A DNA stretch of 64,000 nucleotides from Allacma fusca. Taxonomy: Eukaryota; Arthropoda; Collembola; Symphypleona; Sminthuridae. Both the position numbers and the translations under genes were made by a program. Location: the NCBI GenBank assembly GCA_947179485.1, contig OX359247.1, positions 61,353,131 to 61,417,130 on the forward strand, given 5' to 3'. This document shows, piece after piece, positions 1 to 12,122 of this stretch. Each line of letters starts with the position of its first letter. Positions within the stretch are counted from its first letter, which is position 1. Below the pieces are notes generated by a model. The model saw nothing but the letters and a program-made list of their open reading frames with translations. It had not been told where the DNA came from and did not search any database.

Positions 1-271
1 CTACAACCGATATGCGTCTTTTTCGGGATTGAACGACAGAGTAATATTCTTAAAGATCCTCTCTTATTTCGAAGTTTTTGTGTACGGATAATTTTAGACA
101 ATAAATTTACACACCGATTCTGTTGAATCAACTTTTCACTTTGCAACACGAAATGAAAATAAAATTGAAATCGTTTGCACCGCAGCAAGTTAATAAAAGT
201 AAAAAAACATGTTCAAGAAACTCTAGATGGGGGTCTATTCAGCATTTTGGAATGTCAAAGGTTCGAACATA

Positions 272-328
272 CATATCGTCAACCAAATTCTAAAAAGTAC
301 CATTTTCAATGGATACCTCAAACGATAT
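272..328. repeat. short relative of the FAAH-intron hairpin element
   Basis: The segment starts CATATCG and carries AAATTCTAAAAAGTACCATT, the same core as the long hairpin at 54173-54281, and it ends with AACGATAT, the inverted end. The second arm is mostly missing, so this looks like an internally deleted copy of one dispersed family. Confidence 0.55.
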
Positions 329-829
329 ATATTTTTTCATCGAAATATACGGTCTACATACAAGTGCCTACAAATTATTAGAAAATTTGAGCATAACCTA
401 CAATTTTATCAACTTAGTAAATATGGAGGGTATACCGTCAGCTTTGTTTTAGAAGTTTATGAGTAAATGAACTAATAATTACAAGTGTATTTATGAGTCT
501 CACCACAGTAATTGAAATGGCTGTTTGCTATTGATTTTTTCTCTGGCTTATGACGACCATGTTTTGAGTCATCTTCACTTTGATTTAATTTTTCGATGAT
601 TTCGGCTACTTCTTCACTTATATTGAAATCTTACAGTTTCCATTCAAACAAGCTTAAAGCTTGTGCTAATTATATCGAAATTATGACTTACTTCTAATAA
701 TTGTTAAATAAAAAACCATTGCACTTTAACTCTCATCGATAATCACTGTATGACGGTTTGCTAAACACTTCGGTATTCACTGTTTTTCCCAAACCAAGTG
801 CCCTTATAAATATTGCATGCAGAATAGGT

Positions 830-1125
830 TTATTCTTTGAAGTTTGAAGTTTGAGTTTTTTAGCGGAAATAAATACCTGCAAATTACCTGAAATGTCAAG
901 TTCGGGTTCAGGTAATTCAAATACTGTGACCCGAACTTGAACCCGATAAATTGTTCAGGTATTTTATTTTACCCGAACTTGACGGTAACCCGACCTGAAT
1001 TTTCAGGTGCGGATCTTACACCTACCCGCACTCGACCCGATATTCAGGTACTTAATTTTAGTTAACCCGAACCCGACCCGACGGGTATTTTTCAGGTACT
1101 ACCTGATACCTGCAAGCATCTCTGA
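830..1125. repeat. ACCTGA/ACCCGA-rich element remnant
   Basis: Imperfect repeats of ACCTGA, ACCCGAACTTG and CCCGACCCG occur in both orientations. The right edge reads GCATCTCTG, whose complement CAGAGATGC fits a hAT-like YAGNG end, but no matching left terminus or target duplication is visible. It resembles the other motif-filled elements in the window but seems truncated. Confidence 0.4.
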
Positions 1126-3214
1126 TAAAAATATTTTAAATATTTTAAAATTTGCGGATTTTATAAAATAATTTAAATAACAACTTTGTTTTGAAAATGT
1201 TTTCTGTAATTTTATTATTAAAAACATTCAATCGTAAACGATGCCTTTCAGTTTGACCCTTTTGTGTGGTAAAATATTTTGTGGAAAACATCTTTAAGCA
1301 TTTTGTGGGATTTTATCAGGTATGTGTAGAAAGAATTAATGATTAGGAGATTTATTCCTTTATCTATAATCCACCATCCTTCAAATCATTCTTCTTAAAT
1401 ACGACTCAAATCATACACATGACAATGTTCAATAATAGAATTTTAATCATTTCAAGTTGCATTTGTACAAGAGAAAGAATTCGAATAGGAAATTACTAGA
1501 GTAGCTCCTGAAATTTTTGGGCATTTTAGTCCTCAATACTATACAGTCTGTGGAAAATCAAAAAAAGGGCTACAATAATTTCTTCCAGAAGAAGAAAATC
1601 TGAGAAATGCGTTTTAATCAAAATAGTTCCAATCAAAAAATACTTAAAGTTATTAAAGTTTGCCCAAATGATTTGACTGTGTAAATGTCATAAATACAAA
1701 TGATTTTATTTGTACAAGAATTTTCAGCCTTGACTAAAATTCTAAGAAAATGTTGATTGCAAACTCATTGTTCATCCAGTATCGGAAGAGATATTAGCCC
1801 CGAATACTAAAATAAAAACTATTTCCAAGGAAACACGTTTCTACAACCGTTACAAATTGAGACTTAAGGCTACATTAAAATTTTAAAAAATACATTTCCA
1901 GTTGCAGTTTCCGATTGCATTTTCAATGCCCCCGAAATATTATTTTTCCAAGATGCCATAAACTATTGGGCTCTTACATGTCATATATCATGTCAAAATG
2001 TAATCCACCAACTCTGGCTGCCTTCCATTGGTATTTTCTGGATAGCGCCGGTTTTATCCACTATCCACGGGTAAACAGTCTGTAATAGTAAATAATTACT
2101 AGAATAGCTATATACGTACAGAAACATTATCATCCGTTTTATGTCAAAAAAATCTATTGAATGACTCTTGTACACAGTGTCACAAATCTGTCATTAAAAT
2201 ATACGTTTACAAAATACAGAGCTATATACATATAGGTGCACCACATTTAAAACAAATTTGCCCCATTAAAATTCTATATAACTCCACAAATAATTACTAA
2301 AGTTCGGTTGGATGGAATTTTTCACTATAGTTTTATTTACTGGATTTCAGGAACAGCTAAAATTACTTAAAGAATTTGCGTATTTAATATTCCAAAATAT
2401 TAAGTGAATACATACTGGGTTTTCAAGAATTCTCCAGCTTTCCCTATTTGCAGTTTTGCGGCTTTCCCGGGATAAGCTCTCAGAGCAGCTTTTGATGGGC
2501 TTCCAAGTATTTTCACCAAGGACCTATTTTAATTGCATTTTCATTAGACTATAAGCCAGCATGAAAATACATAATGGTTTGGATTACTATTTAATGTCAA
2601 AGGACGGTAAAATTGTACTCATCAATTTCAAATCTACTCCTACTGCTGCTCATTGTTGTAAGTTTCCTATAAGAACAGATATATGTAATTACCTAAAATA
2701 TGTTCTAACTGCAGGATACCCCTTTATAAAATCAGTTTCTATCTAGAAGAGTAAATCTATGCAGAAACATCCCTTTTTTGCATCCAGTTCTTCTCCTTAG
2801 AAAGACCACTTCATTATAGGAGCCTAATTCTGGTACTTTGGAGAGTCCTCGTATAAAGAGGGCCTGCTATATGTATAAATAAAGAGGCTCTTATGCAGAG
2901 ACACTGCACTGTCTCATTATTTTGGACAGCCATAAAACAACAGTTAAGTTTTTTTTAATTAAAGGAAAAGTTTAATAAATCTTAATTTTTATATTTCCCA
3001 CTTTATATACATATACTGACTACTACATACTGTCATATGTCGGCTCAACCAATGAGAGTGCATGACTCTCGGCTTAATCCCCAGAATTGGATGAAAATTT
3101 CTGATATCATTCACAATTGTCCAGGTAACAGTCTCCATTATCATACGCTAAGTGCGGCAGAGAGAAAAAAACAGGATACGTCCATAACTGACTACGCTTA
3201 TTGTGCCTTCCCAG

Positions 3215-4092
3215 CAGAGCTTCTGTTGGGGACAAAATTATTGTCCCGTCCCCGTCCCGTCCCGATATTTTTTAAAAACCTTTGTCCCCAGTCCCGTCCC
3301 GTCAATCGGGACACGGGGACCAAAACCATGTCCCCGTCCCGTCCCCAAAAAATTTTAAAAACGTTGTCCCCGGTCCCGAAAGTCGGGACATGGGGACAAA
3401 AATCTTGTCCCCGTCCCGTCCCCAAAAGTTTTAAAAAACGTTGTCCCCGTCCCGTCCCCAAAATTAAAAAAAAATATTGTCCCCGGTCCCGAAAATCGTG
3501 GCATGTGAATAAAATTCCCTATACCGTCCCGATAATTACTGAAAACAGTTGTCGACATTCTCATACCGAAAATTGGAACATGAGGAAAATTTCGTACAAA
3601 CAATATTTATACCAAACACATAAAAACACATTTATAGAATCGTGGCTTCAAGATTCTTCCTGAATTTTTTGAGCAACAAGCCTCATTTTCTACAACCTAA
3701 AATCGAATGTCTTACATTCGGTGAAATAGTGTTCACAGAATAGTTCACTCATGAGCATTAAAGCTGAAACGTTATCCTTGTTCTGCTATGCTTGCTCGTC
3801 ACGTCACGTTATATACATGACCAAAAAGCATGGCGCGAATATAATGGGGACAATTGTTTTTGTCCCCGTCCCGTCCCGAATATAGTGGGGACAATTTGTT
3901 TTGTCCCCGTCCGGTCCCTGATATAATGGGGACAATTTTTTTTGTCCCCGTCCCGTCCCGAATATAATTGGGACAATTTTTTTTGTCCCCGTCCCGTCCC
4001 GAATACGACATGGGGACAATTATTTTGTCCCCGGGGACGTCCCGTCCCGGTCCGTCCAGTGTCCCGACGTCCCGTCCCCGGCAGAAGCTCTG
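3215..4092. mobile_element. hAT-like non-autonomous element with GTCCCC array (E1)
   Basis: The element ends in perfect 11-bp inverted repeats, CAGAGCTTCTG at the left and CAGAAGCTCTG at the right. It is flanked by an exact 8-bp direct duplication CTTCCCAG (3207-3214 and 4093-4100). Both signs fit hAT superfamily insertion (YAGNG ends, 8-bp duplication). The interior is dense GTCCCCGTCCC / GGGGACAA motif arrays in both arms around a short unique centre near 3530-3830. No transposase is present. It interrupts exon 2 of nuclease pseudogene A. Confidence 0.88.
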
Positions 4093-5436
4093 CTTCCCAG
4101 GACGCAACGACCGGAATAGGTAAGAGTATGTAATGTGTAGGACAAATTGAAGTCGATGGGGCACCTTCGACTATTCTCTTCACATGGGCAAAAATATATG
4201 AACGCATTCCACACTACTACGACCACTATCAATAATGAAATGAAGCTGCTTCATTTAGATTGCGTACACAAGCGCACATTCCTGGAGGTCTTTGACCAAC
4301 GGAATTCTTTGAAATGTTAATATTTTTCAAATTCCAACCTTAGGGAACCTTCCAAGTGCTTTAATATTTTCTCTACTGGGTCAAAATTGACTTCAAACTG
4401 TTTCGCAAATTTAAATAAATAAATATCTCTGTTTTGTAGAATACCAGTGATTTCATATGATTCAAGGTTGGTTGTTTTAGGATTCCCCATGATCGTGGGT
4501 GCATATTTTGCTCCAAATAAAATTCGACTGGCACGAACGTACATACATACCTATGTGGGTGTAGTGTACGTGTGGGTCCACAATAATGTTAACAATTTAC
4601 AATAATATTAGAGTAGCGTAGAATGGCTGGTCCGCCACGCGCTCTCGTTTAGATCCTGGGTTTCCCATCATTGGACACATTATGTATTAATTTGATTAGT
4701 ATATACGTGTGTACCGTTTTGTCCGATCAAAATTTCTGGTGATCTCTCAGAGTGATCTCTTAAAGTGGTCATTCCAGAATTTGTTGTAATTTTCTGAATA
4801 AAATTTCAGGTATTCAAATATTTTAAAAGCTTTCCAAAATTTTTTATGAAGCAGTTTGTACGTCTAAAAAAGTTACTTCTTTTGAGAGACAAAAACCTTT
4901 AAAATCGTAATTTCCCAGAGCAGGCTGATAGTTATGCTTTCAGCCATTTTGGTACATTTTTTAAAAAATGACATAATTTTTCTGCACAAAAAACTGCAGA
5001 AGGACGGAAATGATGATGCTGAGATCAGAAATCCTGTTCTCCGTCGTGGAAGGGATTTCACCAAGGCAGAAAAGCATTACATGATTGACTGCTTGCAACC
5101 AGAGAGAGGGGATCAACACGGTCACATCATTGCTGCGACCTTGGGAGGGAGAAACCAACTGTACAATTTGTTTCCTCAACATCCAGCAGTCAACATGAAC
5201 CGTGGTGTGGCCCGGGACCATCAAAACTACTGGTTTAATAATGACATGGCCATGAAAAGTTTTCTAAAGAGCGGGCCTGATAATAGAATTTACCTTGAAG
5301 TGCGTCTGCAATATGCCTAACCGAATGATACACGACCTGATCGTATTAACGTCAGAATCCAGGCATACAGAGGAAATCAAGAGGTTAAGATTTGGAAGGG
5401 TCTGAATTGGGGGGAAACTTTTCAGATTCCTAACCG

Positions 5437-5937
5437 TAGTGGTCGGACCAATTCAATTCAGAATTGGAAATTTTCGATTCGATTCGATTCGATTCAATTC
5501 GATTCAGTAGTATTTCGATTCGATTTGAAGGAAAGCCAAATCGAATGATTCGATTTGGGTATTGAACTGAATCGAATCATATTTTGTGAATTGCAATTCA
5601 AACAATTCATCAAAACCGCTTCGGCTGCGCACGGGTACTTTTTTTCCCGCATATTCAAAGTCCAAATACTACGTATACCACAACGTTTGTTATTTTAACG
5701 TAGCTTTTACTATACCCTTTATAATATGTATACGACACTCCAGTCACATAACGCAAATTTTGTATTTTCCCACTTGAATCGTTCGATTTACGATTCAATT
5801 CGATTCACTGGGTGAATTGAATCGAATTGAATTGCTTTGGGGCAAATTGAATCGAAAATCGGTTTTTCGATTCAATTCAAGCTTCAAATTGAATCAAATT
5901 GAAAAATTCGAATCAAATTGAATCGATCCGACCACTA
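5437..5937. mobile_element. hAT-like non-autonomous element with GATTC array (E2)
   Basis: It is bounded by 11-bp inverted repeats TAGTGGTCGGA and TCCGACCACTA and by the exact 8-bp duplication CCTAACCG (5429-5436, 5938-5945). The interior is ATTCGATTC/GAATTGAATC repeats at both ends around a less repetitive centre. It inserted a few codons before the stop of nuclease pseudogene A. Confidence 0.88.
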
Positions 5938-5961
5938 CCTAACCGTGGTAGGCGTGCTTAA

Positions 5962-6591
5962 CGTGATGTTGTTAGCATAATTTCAAACCAATTTCCTGGA
6001 GTGTAGTCTCCCTCTAACTGTGCAATTTTACTTATAGATACAATGAGCGTACAGTTTGGGTAAACGACTTAAATGTTGGAAATGTAAAATTAAATTTGCC
6101 AGAGTTGGGGAATCCTAAACCCTGTACTCTTTTATGTATCTCAATAAAAATTTCCTAACCGAGGATATTTAACTTAATACTGTAAGCGAAAAGGCGGTCC
6201 AATTTCGTACAATGTATTTTCTCTCCATATAACATTATCCCTTAAATTGTGTAATTTGACCTATATTTAGGTACGTCTGTCTGGGTAAAGTATGTAAATG
6301 TAGAATGAATTGGGTTGGAATTTGATATGTTTAGATAAAAGCCTAAACCCGTACTACCTTACGTATTTCAGTAAAAATTAGCTAGTTATTTTGTTGTAAT
6401 ATTTTATGAGATGTAGATACTACAAGGTAATATCTACATATGTATACTGTATATTGACTTTTGAAATAAACTTCAATTAATTGCTTTTGTTATACACATG
6501 CCATATATGTATGTATCTATATTTAGGTATCTCCGAGAATATTTTATTACTGCGTCTTACGTAAATAGATATATACCCAAATGTACGTTAT
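5962..6591. other. 3' flank of pseudogene A
   Basis: AT-rich sequence after the ancestral stop of copy A. I see no coding exon; the duplicated flank of fragment D begins at about 6592. Confidence 0.4.
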
Positions 6592-7560
6592 ACCTGAGAA
6601 CCAATCTATACTAAGCATCTCCCTTTATTTTCATAAAGTAAAGGCATTGTTGCGTTTTCCACTTGTTAACTATAATTAACCATTTTCTGACCAACCCTAA
6701 TTTTTGTAGATGATATTATCTTACCAAACCTCACCATCTGTCTTTGCCTGTCACAATTAAAGTTGACAGAAGTACATATTGGCCGAATAAACGCACGAGT
6801 TGAGAGTCGTCTAAGCAACAAATCCAGCCCCAAATCCCATAAGTATGGAGTTGTATTCTTTATAATGCAAGTACCCTTACAAGAGTACAAATTAAACGCT
6901 GGAATTTGTGTGGGCTTAAAATGACAAAAATTAACGTTGTGGCATACATACGAGTATGTTTAAATAATTTTATCTCAAATACAAAATAGTGGTAACGTGA
7001 GTCCATATTAAAGATTGTAAATTCTACGATAAACTTTATGTATATGTTTAGGCTAAATTGGACTTATAATATAACAACGTAATTTACACAATGTGGTTTT
7101 GTGAGCTACTAGAAGCTAAACTTATAATATCATTGATTCGCATTCGAATATTCATCAAATAATAATAATTTTAATTGCAATTTGCTAAGAATATAAGCCA
7201 GAAAGGAAAATACATAATGGTTTGCATTGCTATTTAAAGTCAAGGGACGATACAGCAAAGCTAAGGAGTACCAGTTCAGTACTCGGTTCAGTATAGTGTA
7301 TTTGCATAAACCTCGTTGCTCTACTGAGCAATCTTCTAACCACTACTACTGCAACTCTGGTGTTAATTTGCAATTCCGTTCTTTTGATCATAATTCCGTA
7401 TTTTTTGTGTATAATTAAAATCCTTGTGCTTTACGCCTTGCCAAAGGCAAAATAATTTGAACAATGAAAAAATCACTCGTATCATCGTCAAATCTAGTAC
7501 TCCTCCTGCTCATTGTTGTAAGTTTCCTATAAGGACACATAGATAATTACATTATTACTC
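6592..7560 (+). pseudogene. endonuclease gene fragment D: 5' flank plus signal-peptide exon
   Basis: The stretch 6592-7133 matches the inverse complement of 30910-31452, and 7160-7560 matches that of about 29560-29960, so this is a second, inverted copy of the 5' flank of nuclease B. Exon 1 at 7464-7517 is intact: an ATG, 18 codons reading MKKSLVSSSNLVLLLLIV, then a GTAAGT donor. No exon 2 or 3 follows, so the gene body is missing. Roughly 950 bp present in the B flank (about 29970-30900) is absent here. Confidence 0.7.
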
Positions 7561-7729
7561 TCACCACAAGATACCCCCTTATCAGTTTCTCTCAACAGGG
7601 GAAAATATTCAACTACATAGAAATTTAATTCCCCAATAAAAATTTACAACTGTATAGAAGCCTTGTATGTAATTTTCTTTTTTTGACACGGTATTTCATT
7701 AATGATTGTTCTAGCTTTGATCTGACATA

Positions 7730-8980
7730 CTGTTAGGTTAATATGGAGTAATTATGTTCTCCCATACAATAATTTAAGGAACCTTTTAAAGTACATTTTA
7801 GCCTGCGAGCTAAATCATTAAACCTTATTATTTGCTGACTGTATCCAGTCAGCGGCCTTGGTAACTTCCGTTGCCAATTTCTTATGTATGTGTTAATTCT
7901 AAAAACTTAGCAATCATAAGGACTAGAGAATCTAGTCCAGAAGAAAATGAAAGAATATATTTTTAGTCTTGTTCTGGTCTTCGGATCATCCCAACCAATT
8001 TCAATCTTTCTTTGATTCCTTTTTCAATTACCTTTGATTTCATAAATAAATCACGTATCGTTTGATTCTCTCATAATTTGCAGATCAGCTTCAATGGTTT
8101 AATTTATTCGTTGGCTTTATTGTCTTGATTCTCACAATTCATTAATTGAGTTTCATCTTTCTTTAGTAATTTCATATTTTTGAGATTCTCTCTCGTCTCA
8201 TATTAATACACGCCAACATAAACCAAAATGGTGGCCCATGAAAATATCTAATCCCAATTCCAAACAAGACTCCCCGGGTGCGCGCTAATTAAGACATTGA
8301 GTTCATACCGAAGGTTTGATTAATTGTGCACATAGACATTTTGTATTTGAGTTTGAATATAGATATCCAGTTTCAAGATTAACGCAGCTGCTAGTAAGAC
8401 CAATGAACGTAATATTGCTCACCTTCCTACCGTTAAAGTGACATGCCCAAAGGCTCTAGTGAAGACATTCCCCGTTGTTATAAAGGTAATTATACGAATA
8501 TTGAATACACACCCTCTACCCCAGGTTTTGCAAGAGACAACCCTGCGAGTAAGTGCGGATTACTGGATACACGGTACGTACAAAGATTAAATGCATTCTT
8601 CCCTAATGACATATGTCCGATAAAAAGTTACAAACAGACATTCCCCCATCTCAACCACAAAGACAAACTCGCCAAACTCGTTCCAATTCCCAAGCTGAGT
8701 TAGATGCTGAGGCATTAGATAAGTTATTACGATTACGCGCGAAAGAACGCAAAAGAAAGCCCTCCAATCCCACCTGCGAATCTACATTAGAAAAGTTAAA
8801 GTTCACAATCCCACCGATACCCCCACCTTTATGTAAACTTCCGAAACCGTTTCCATTCGTACAACATAGCTCTTTCGACTTTCATAGTCAGATCTTGAAC
8901 GGAAAAACTTTCTTAAAGACTCCCGAACCTGATCTTTTAGGCTTCTGGGATTTTGTAGATAATATCCCAATTACTTAATA
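7730..8980 (+). mobile_element. possible LTR-retrotransposon 5' fragment
   Basis: A block starting TGTTAGGTTAATATGG (about 7738) and ending ATATTAATACA (about 8213) could be an LTR (TG...CA). It is followed by AAAATGGTGGCCCATG, which vaguely resembles a primer-binding site. Downstream are two overlapping open frames (8443-8703 and 8613-8978); the second has a basic KERKRKP stretch and proline-rich segments, as gag N-termini may have. There is no second LTR and no protease or RT. The call is an inference from layout and could be wrong. Confidence 0.25.
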
Positions 8981-9027
8981 CTAATAGGTGTTTGTACTAA
9001 ATGGAGGAGTCGTAAATGAAGTTTTAC

Positions 9028-9419
9028 CTGTTGCTTTATATCCAGCCAGTGGCAGATTGACAGCCTTGACTTGATCGTTAAATGTAAAAGGGGAAGCTAA
9101 TTTGAGGATGGCAATGTCATTGGCGAAAAAGATCACATTGTAGTCTTCATGAATGACCCATTGACTTATAGATCGAGTCTTCTCAGTTCCATCATCACTA
9201 GAAAGCACGTGCTCACCTGCCACAAGGGAAATCGGTTTGGATACCAGAATAAGCAGTGGGCGGCAGTGACGGCATAACTCTCACTAATTAAAGACGCTCC
9301 ACAAAGATGTTCCTGGCCCTTCAGCCTAAAACTGAGTTGATATGGAAATTCGTTCTTTCCAGCGTTATCGCCTCCAATTATCAGTGGCGACTCCTCCTGG
9401 TTCCTCCTTCCAGGTAATC
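9028..9419 (-). pseudogene. trypsin-like serine protease, N-terminal half only
   Basis: On the minus strand an exon opens after an AG acceptor (about 9420). It encodes IIGGDNAGKNEFPYQ, the activation-site start of the mature protease, then CGASLISESYAVTAAHC with the catalytic His. The frame shifts near 9228, after which the sequence continues as VAGEHVLSSDDGTEKT and the catalytic Asp motif NDIAILKLASPF. A GTAAAA donor ends the exon at 9028. No exon carrying the GDSGGP catalytic Ser follows; the LTR-like fragment lies there instead. With a frameshift and no Ser exon this is most likely a truncated pseudogene of the chymotrypsin (S1) family. Confidence 0.75.
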
Positions 9420-10048
9420 CTAATAAGTTAAAGGAATTAATCTACAGTACAATCTCAAACTATTATCCCTAAAAGGGACAAAATTCAACTACTATGAATA
9501 TCTATACAATACCCATGGAATAATAATTTTAATACTTCAAAATCCTAACGAACATGATTTCTATAGCAGCAAAAATCTTCTACTGCATACTTCGCTATTT
9601 ATTTGCAAACATATTTTTCCGCCTGACAAAAACGCCATTACAAGAATCTTTGGTAAGTTTCTTATCTGGGACATTTTACGGAGAGGGACTTCAGACGGAG
9701 ATTATACCTGGTGCACTATATGGATGTTGTTAATGACGTTGGACGTGTACCGGAAAAAATACCTGGTGCAAGTATTAAAAAAACCGAGTGTTCAATTGCA
9801 TGGAATTTATTACCAAAGCATGGCCCCTGAGTCTCAAAAACATTCCGTAACTTTGTGCATTAGTTCTTTACAAATATAGTGACATATTGGAAAATTCGTT
9901 GCGTGGAATTTTTTGAGGAAGGGGATAAAGAGGCACTAGATTCCTGAATTGGTAGTGACATAATTTCACTCCCAAAGGATGATTCAGCACCAGCAGAAAT
10001 GTCAAGACAAAACCGTTTAGCTTCGGAACCGCGCATAGTATCCTCTCA
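9420..10048. other. no gene seen
   Basis: AT-rich interval with short chance frames on both strands. It contains scattered CCTGGTGCA-like motifs that recur near 22975, but no gene structure. Confidence 0.4.
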
Positions 10049-12085
10049 TTCAAGTAATTCATAACGCAAAATTGGTCAAAATTTCACCCCCACCCACATG
10101 GTGTAACGCTAGGGTAACGCTGACTAAACTACCACCTACCCGACATAACGCGTTACATGTTTTTTAAATGCTGCTTTAGGAAATACATTAGATTAAATAT
10201 ATGTATGACTGCTTAAAGACTACGATTCATCCGGTAAAACAAGGTTTATTCAATTTGTGGCTTCAGCCTCACATTCAACAAATGGACTTTTTAACCGGTC
10301 AGGAATACATACAATAACTTCAATGTGACTGTCTTCATCAGCACTGTCTGCAAACCCTTGTACAACACATTCAATAATGTCCTGCGTTTATACTTTCAAT
10401 TGCTTGAACAAATGAAGTCAGGCAGAATTTATGAAGTAAATTTCCACAGCTTAAAGCTACAGCGTGATAATAAATTCCTTGATCCCCCTCCGGGATAACC
10501 CGAAGTGGTTCGAAACATGCTCCACATGCAATAAATTGTGCCATTTAAAATTTTCTAATTAATTCAATAATTGATGCACAATACTTGAAATCTTTAAGGC
10601 GAATTTGGCTTTTCCATGGACAAATGTTTTCAAGGATAAATTTTCAAAATCGTATATGTATGAAATTTACGTTACGTGTATCTATAATAGGACCACCAAC
10701 TCGTCGTAAACTTCGAAGCTTTAAAGGCGAGTCATTTAATTTTCAGAGGTAAGAAGCAGTGATGGGTAACGTTATTGGTTAACGTTAATGAATAACGTTA
10801 TTATCGATAAAATCCTAGTAACGGTTAATTAGAAATAACGTTTAACATATTCCCCTTGACTAACAAAAACTTAACGAAAACCGAAACCCCTGAACAGCAA
10901 ATAACATAAACCGAATCACAATAACGTTATTATCCGTTATTGAAAATCTTTAATAAATGATCTAATTGTATTTCTGATAATGATACATACGTAATTATAT
11001 ATTTGCAAACATAGAAACTGTTCAATATTTCCATGTTAGATATAATTTTACTTTTTAAAAATTTCGGTCGATTAATTTGACATGAAATTTTTAGTCACAA
11101 ATTGTAAACAACAATAATCACTTCATTTTGATTTTGCAACAAGTTGCCATTTTACGTTTGGTTAAAATAGATGTACACCATTTTTACTGGTTACCGACAA
11201 TGTATTTATTCTGAAACTATTTGCATTCAGACAGAATTGTTTTCTGAAAACAAAAGTTACGAAGATTTTTGGGGATTAATAAAAGCAATACTAGTGCTAA
11301 AGTATGTACGTATAACCATTAAGCATGATTACTAGTAACCCTCGCCCCATGCCCACTCGGGATGGGAATGAAAATTTGTGGGAGCTTAGGTACCTGGCCC
11401 AAGGTCCCAGCGAGACCAAAAGTTTGTGCCATCTCGCCCTGGTTTGCGCTGGAAATCGCGCAGTTTTAAAATCTAACTCGTGAGCATGTCTAACATGAAT
11501 TTTATAATGTTAAATCCCACAAGAAATTAACATTTTCGAAAGTCGTTGCTCTTCTAAAAGAATGACACCTTTATGGCATACATTCATCATAAGTGGTTCT
11601 AGCTACCTTCTTGACCTTAGATTGGTCAATAATGGCCACAATTAGGTTTTTGGCCTCATATTGGTCAATGTTGGTCACAATTATTTCTTTGGCTTCTTTG
11701 AAGTGGGCATGGAGCGAAGGTTACTTGTTAGAGAAGTTTTATATTACTTTAAATCCAAAAAAATACTTTTCACCGACCGTATTCACTGTTGTTAATACTA
11801 ACCGTTATTAACCGATTAATGCTATTGAATCCAACTGCTAACCGCTTATAACCATAACCGAATTCCTAAAAAACCAATAACGAAAACGAAAACCGAATTT
11901 AGACTGTCATTAACTTCTGGGTACTTAACGTAAACCTAAATTTTCGGTTACCCATCACTGGTAAGAAGGATCATCAAAACATTGCGTTACGTACCAAGGT
12001 GATTTACGACCCCCCGATTCACGTAACAAAGCATAAGGTTAGTTTGTTAGGCCACCCACTATCCGTGCGTTATGAATTACTTGAA
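10049..12085. mobile_element. inverted-repeat DNA element with TAACGC motifs
   Basis: A perfect 20-bp inverted repeat, TTCAAGTAATTCATAACGCA at the left and its complement at 12066-12085, frames the segment. The right end extends to GGGGCCGTTCAAG, a terminus I recognise from common arthropod MITEs. The subterminal parts carry GCGTTAC/GTAACGC motifs. The left outermost bases have diverged (CTCATTCAAG), so no target duplication is clear. A younger hAT-like element is nested at 10757-11960. Confidence 0.6.
10757..11960. mobile_element. hAT-like non-autonomous element with AACGTTA array (E3)
   Basis: Ends are CAGTGATGGGTAAC and its complement GTTACCCATCACTG, with exact 8-bp duplication GTAAGAAG (10749-10756, 11961-11968). 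Arms contain repeated TAACGTTA/AACCGTTA/ATAACCG motifs; the centre (about 11000-11750) is unique AT-rich sequence. No transposase frame. Nested in the 10049-12085 element. Confidence 0.88.
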
Positions 12086-12122
12086 CGGCCCCTAAGTTGA
12101 AAGAGTTGATAGTGACCGTGAT

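Larger units (their letters stand above)
1..2560. other. intergenic, no gene seen
   Basis: AT-rich sequence with only short chance open frames. It holds a small hairpin-type repeat remnant near 272-328 and a degenerate ACCTGA/ACCCGA-rich element near 830-1125. No exon with convincing splice sites or protein similarity was recognised. Confidence 0.5.
2561..5961 (+). pseudogene. secreted DNA/RNA non-specific endonuclease, copy A (pseudogene)
   Basis: Homologous along its length to intact copies B and C. The exon 1 remnant (about 2604-2657) keeps the Leu-rich signal peptide but ACG replaces ATG. Exon 2 starts near 3030 (SRLNPQNWMKISDIIHNCPG block) without a recognisable AG acceptor and is cut at 3214 by a mobile element, resuming at 4093-4122. 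Exon 3 (from about 4988) has a one-base deletion before the conserved AEIRNP block, keeps GDQHGHIIAATLGG with the catalytic-type His, then has an in-frame TAA near 5318, and is split again at 5437-5937 before the family's normal stop at 5959-5961. At least six independent lesions make it non-functional. Family assignment rests on the (D)xxGH...N motif pattern of the Endonuclea_NS_2-type nucleases. Confidence 0.85.

Noticed and set aside
3037..3663. Long plus-strand frame combining nuclease exon 2 with Pro/Arg/Ser-rich repeats
   Set aside because: The second half is translation of the E1 GTCCC array after the insertion point at 3215, not a fusion protein. The minus-strand Gly/Thr/Asp-rich frames at 3198-3603 and 3799-4207 have the same cause.
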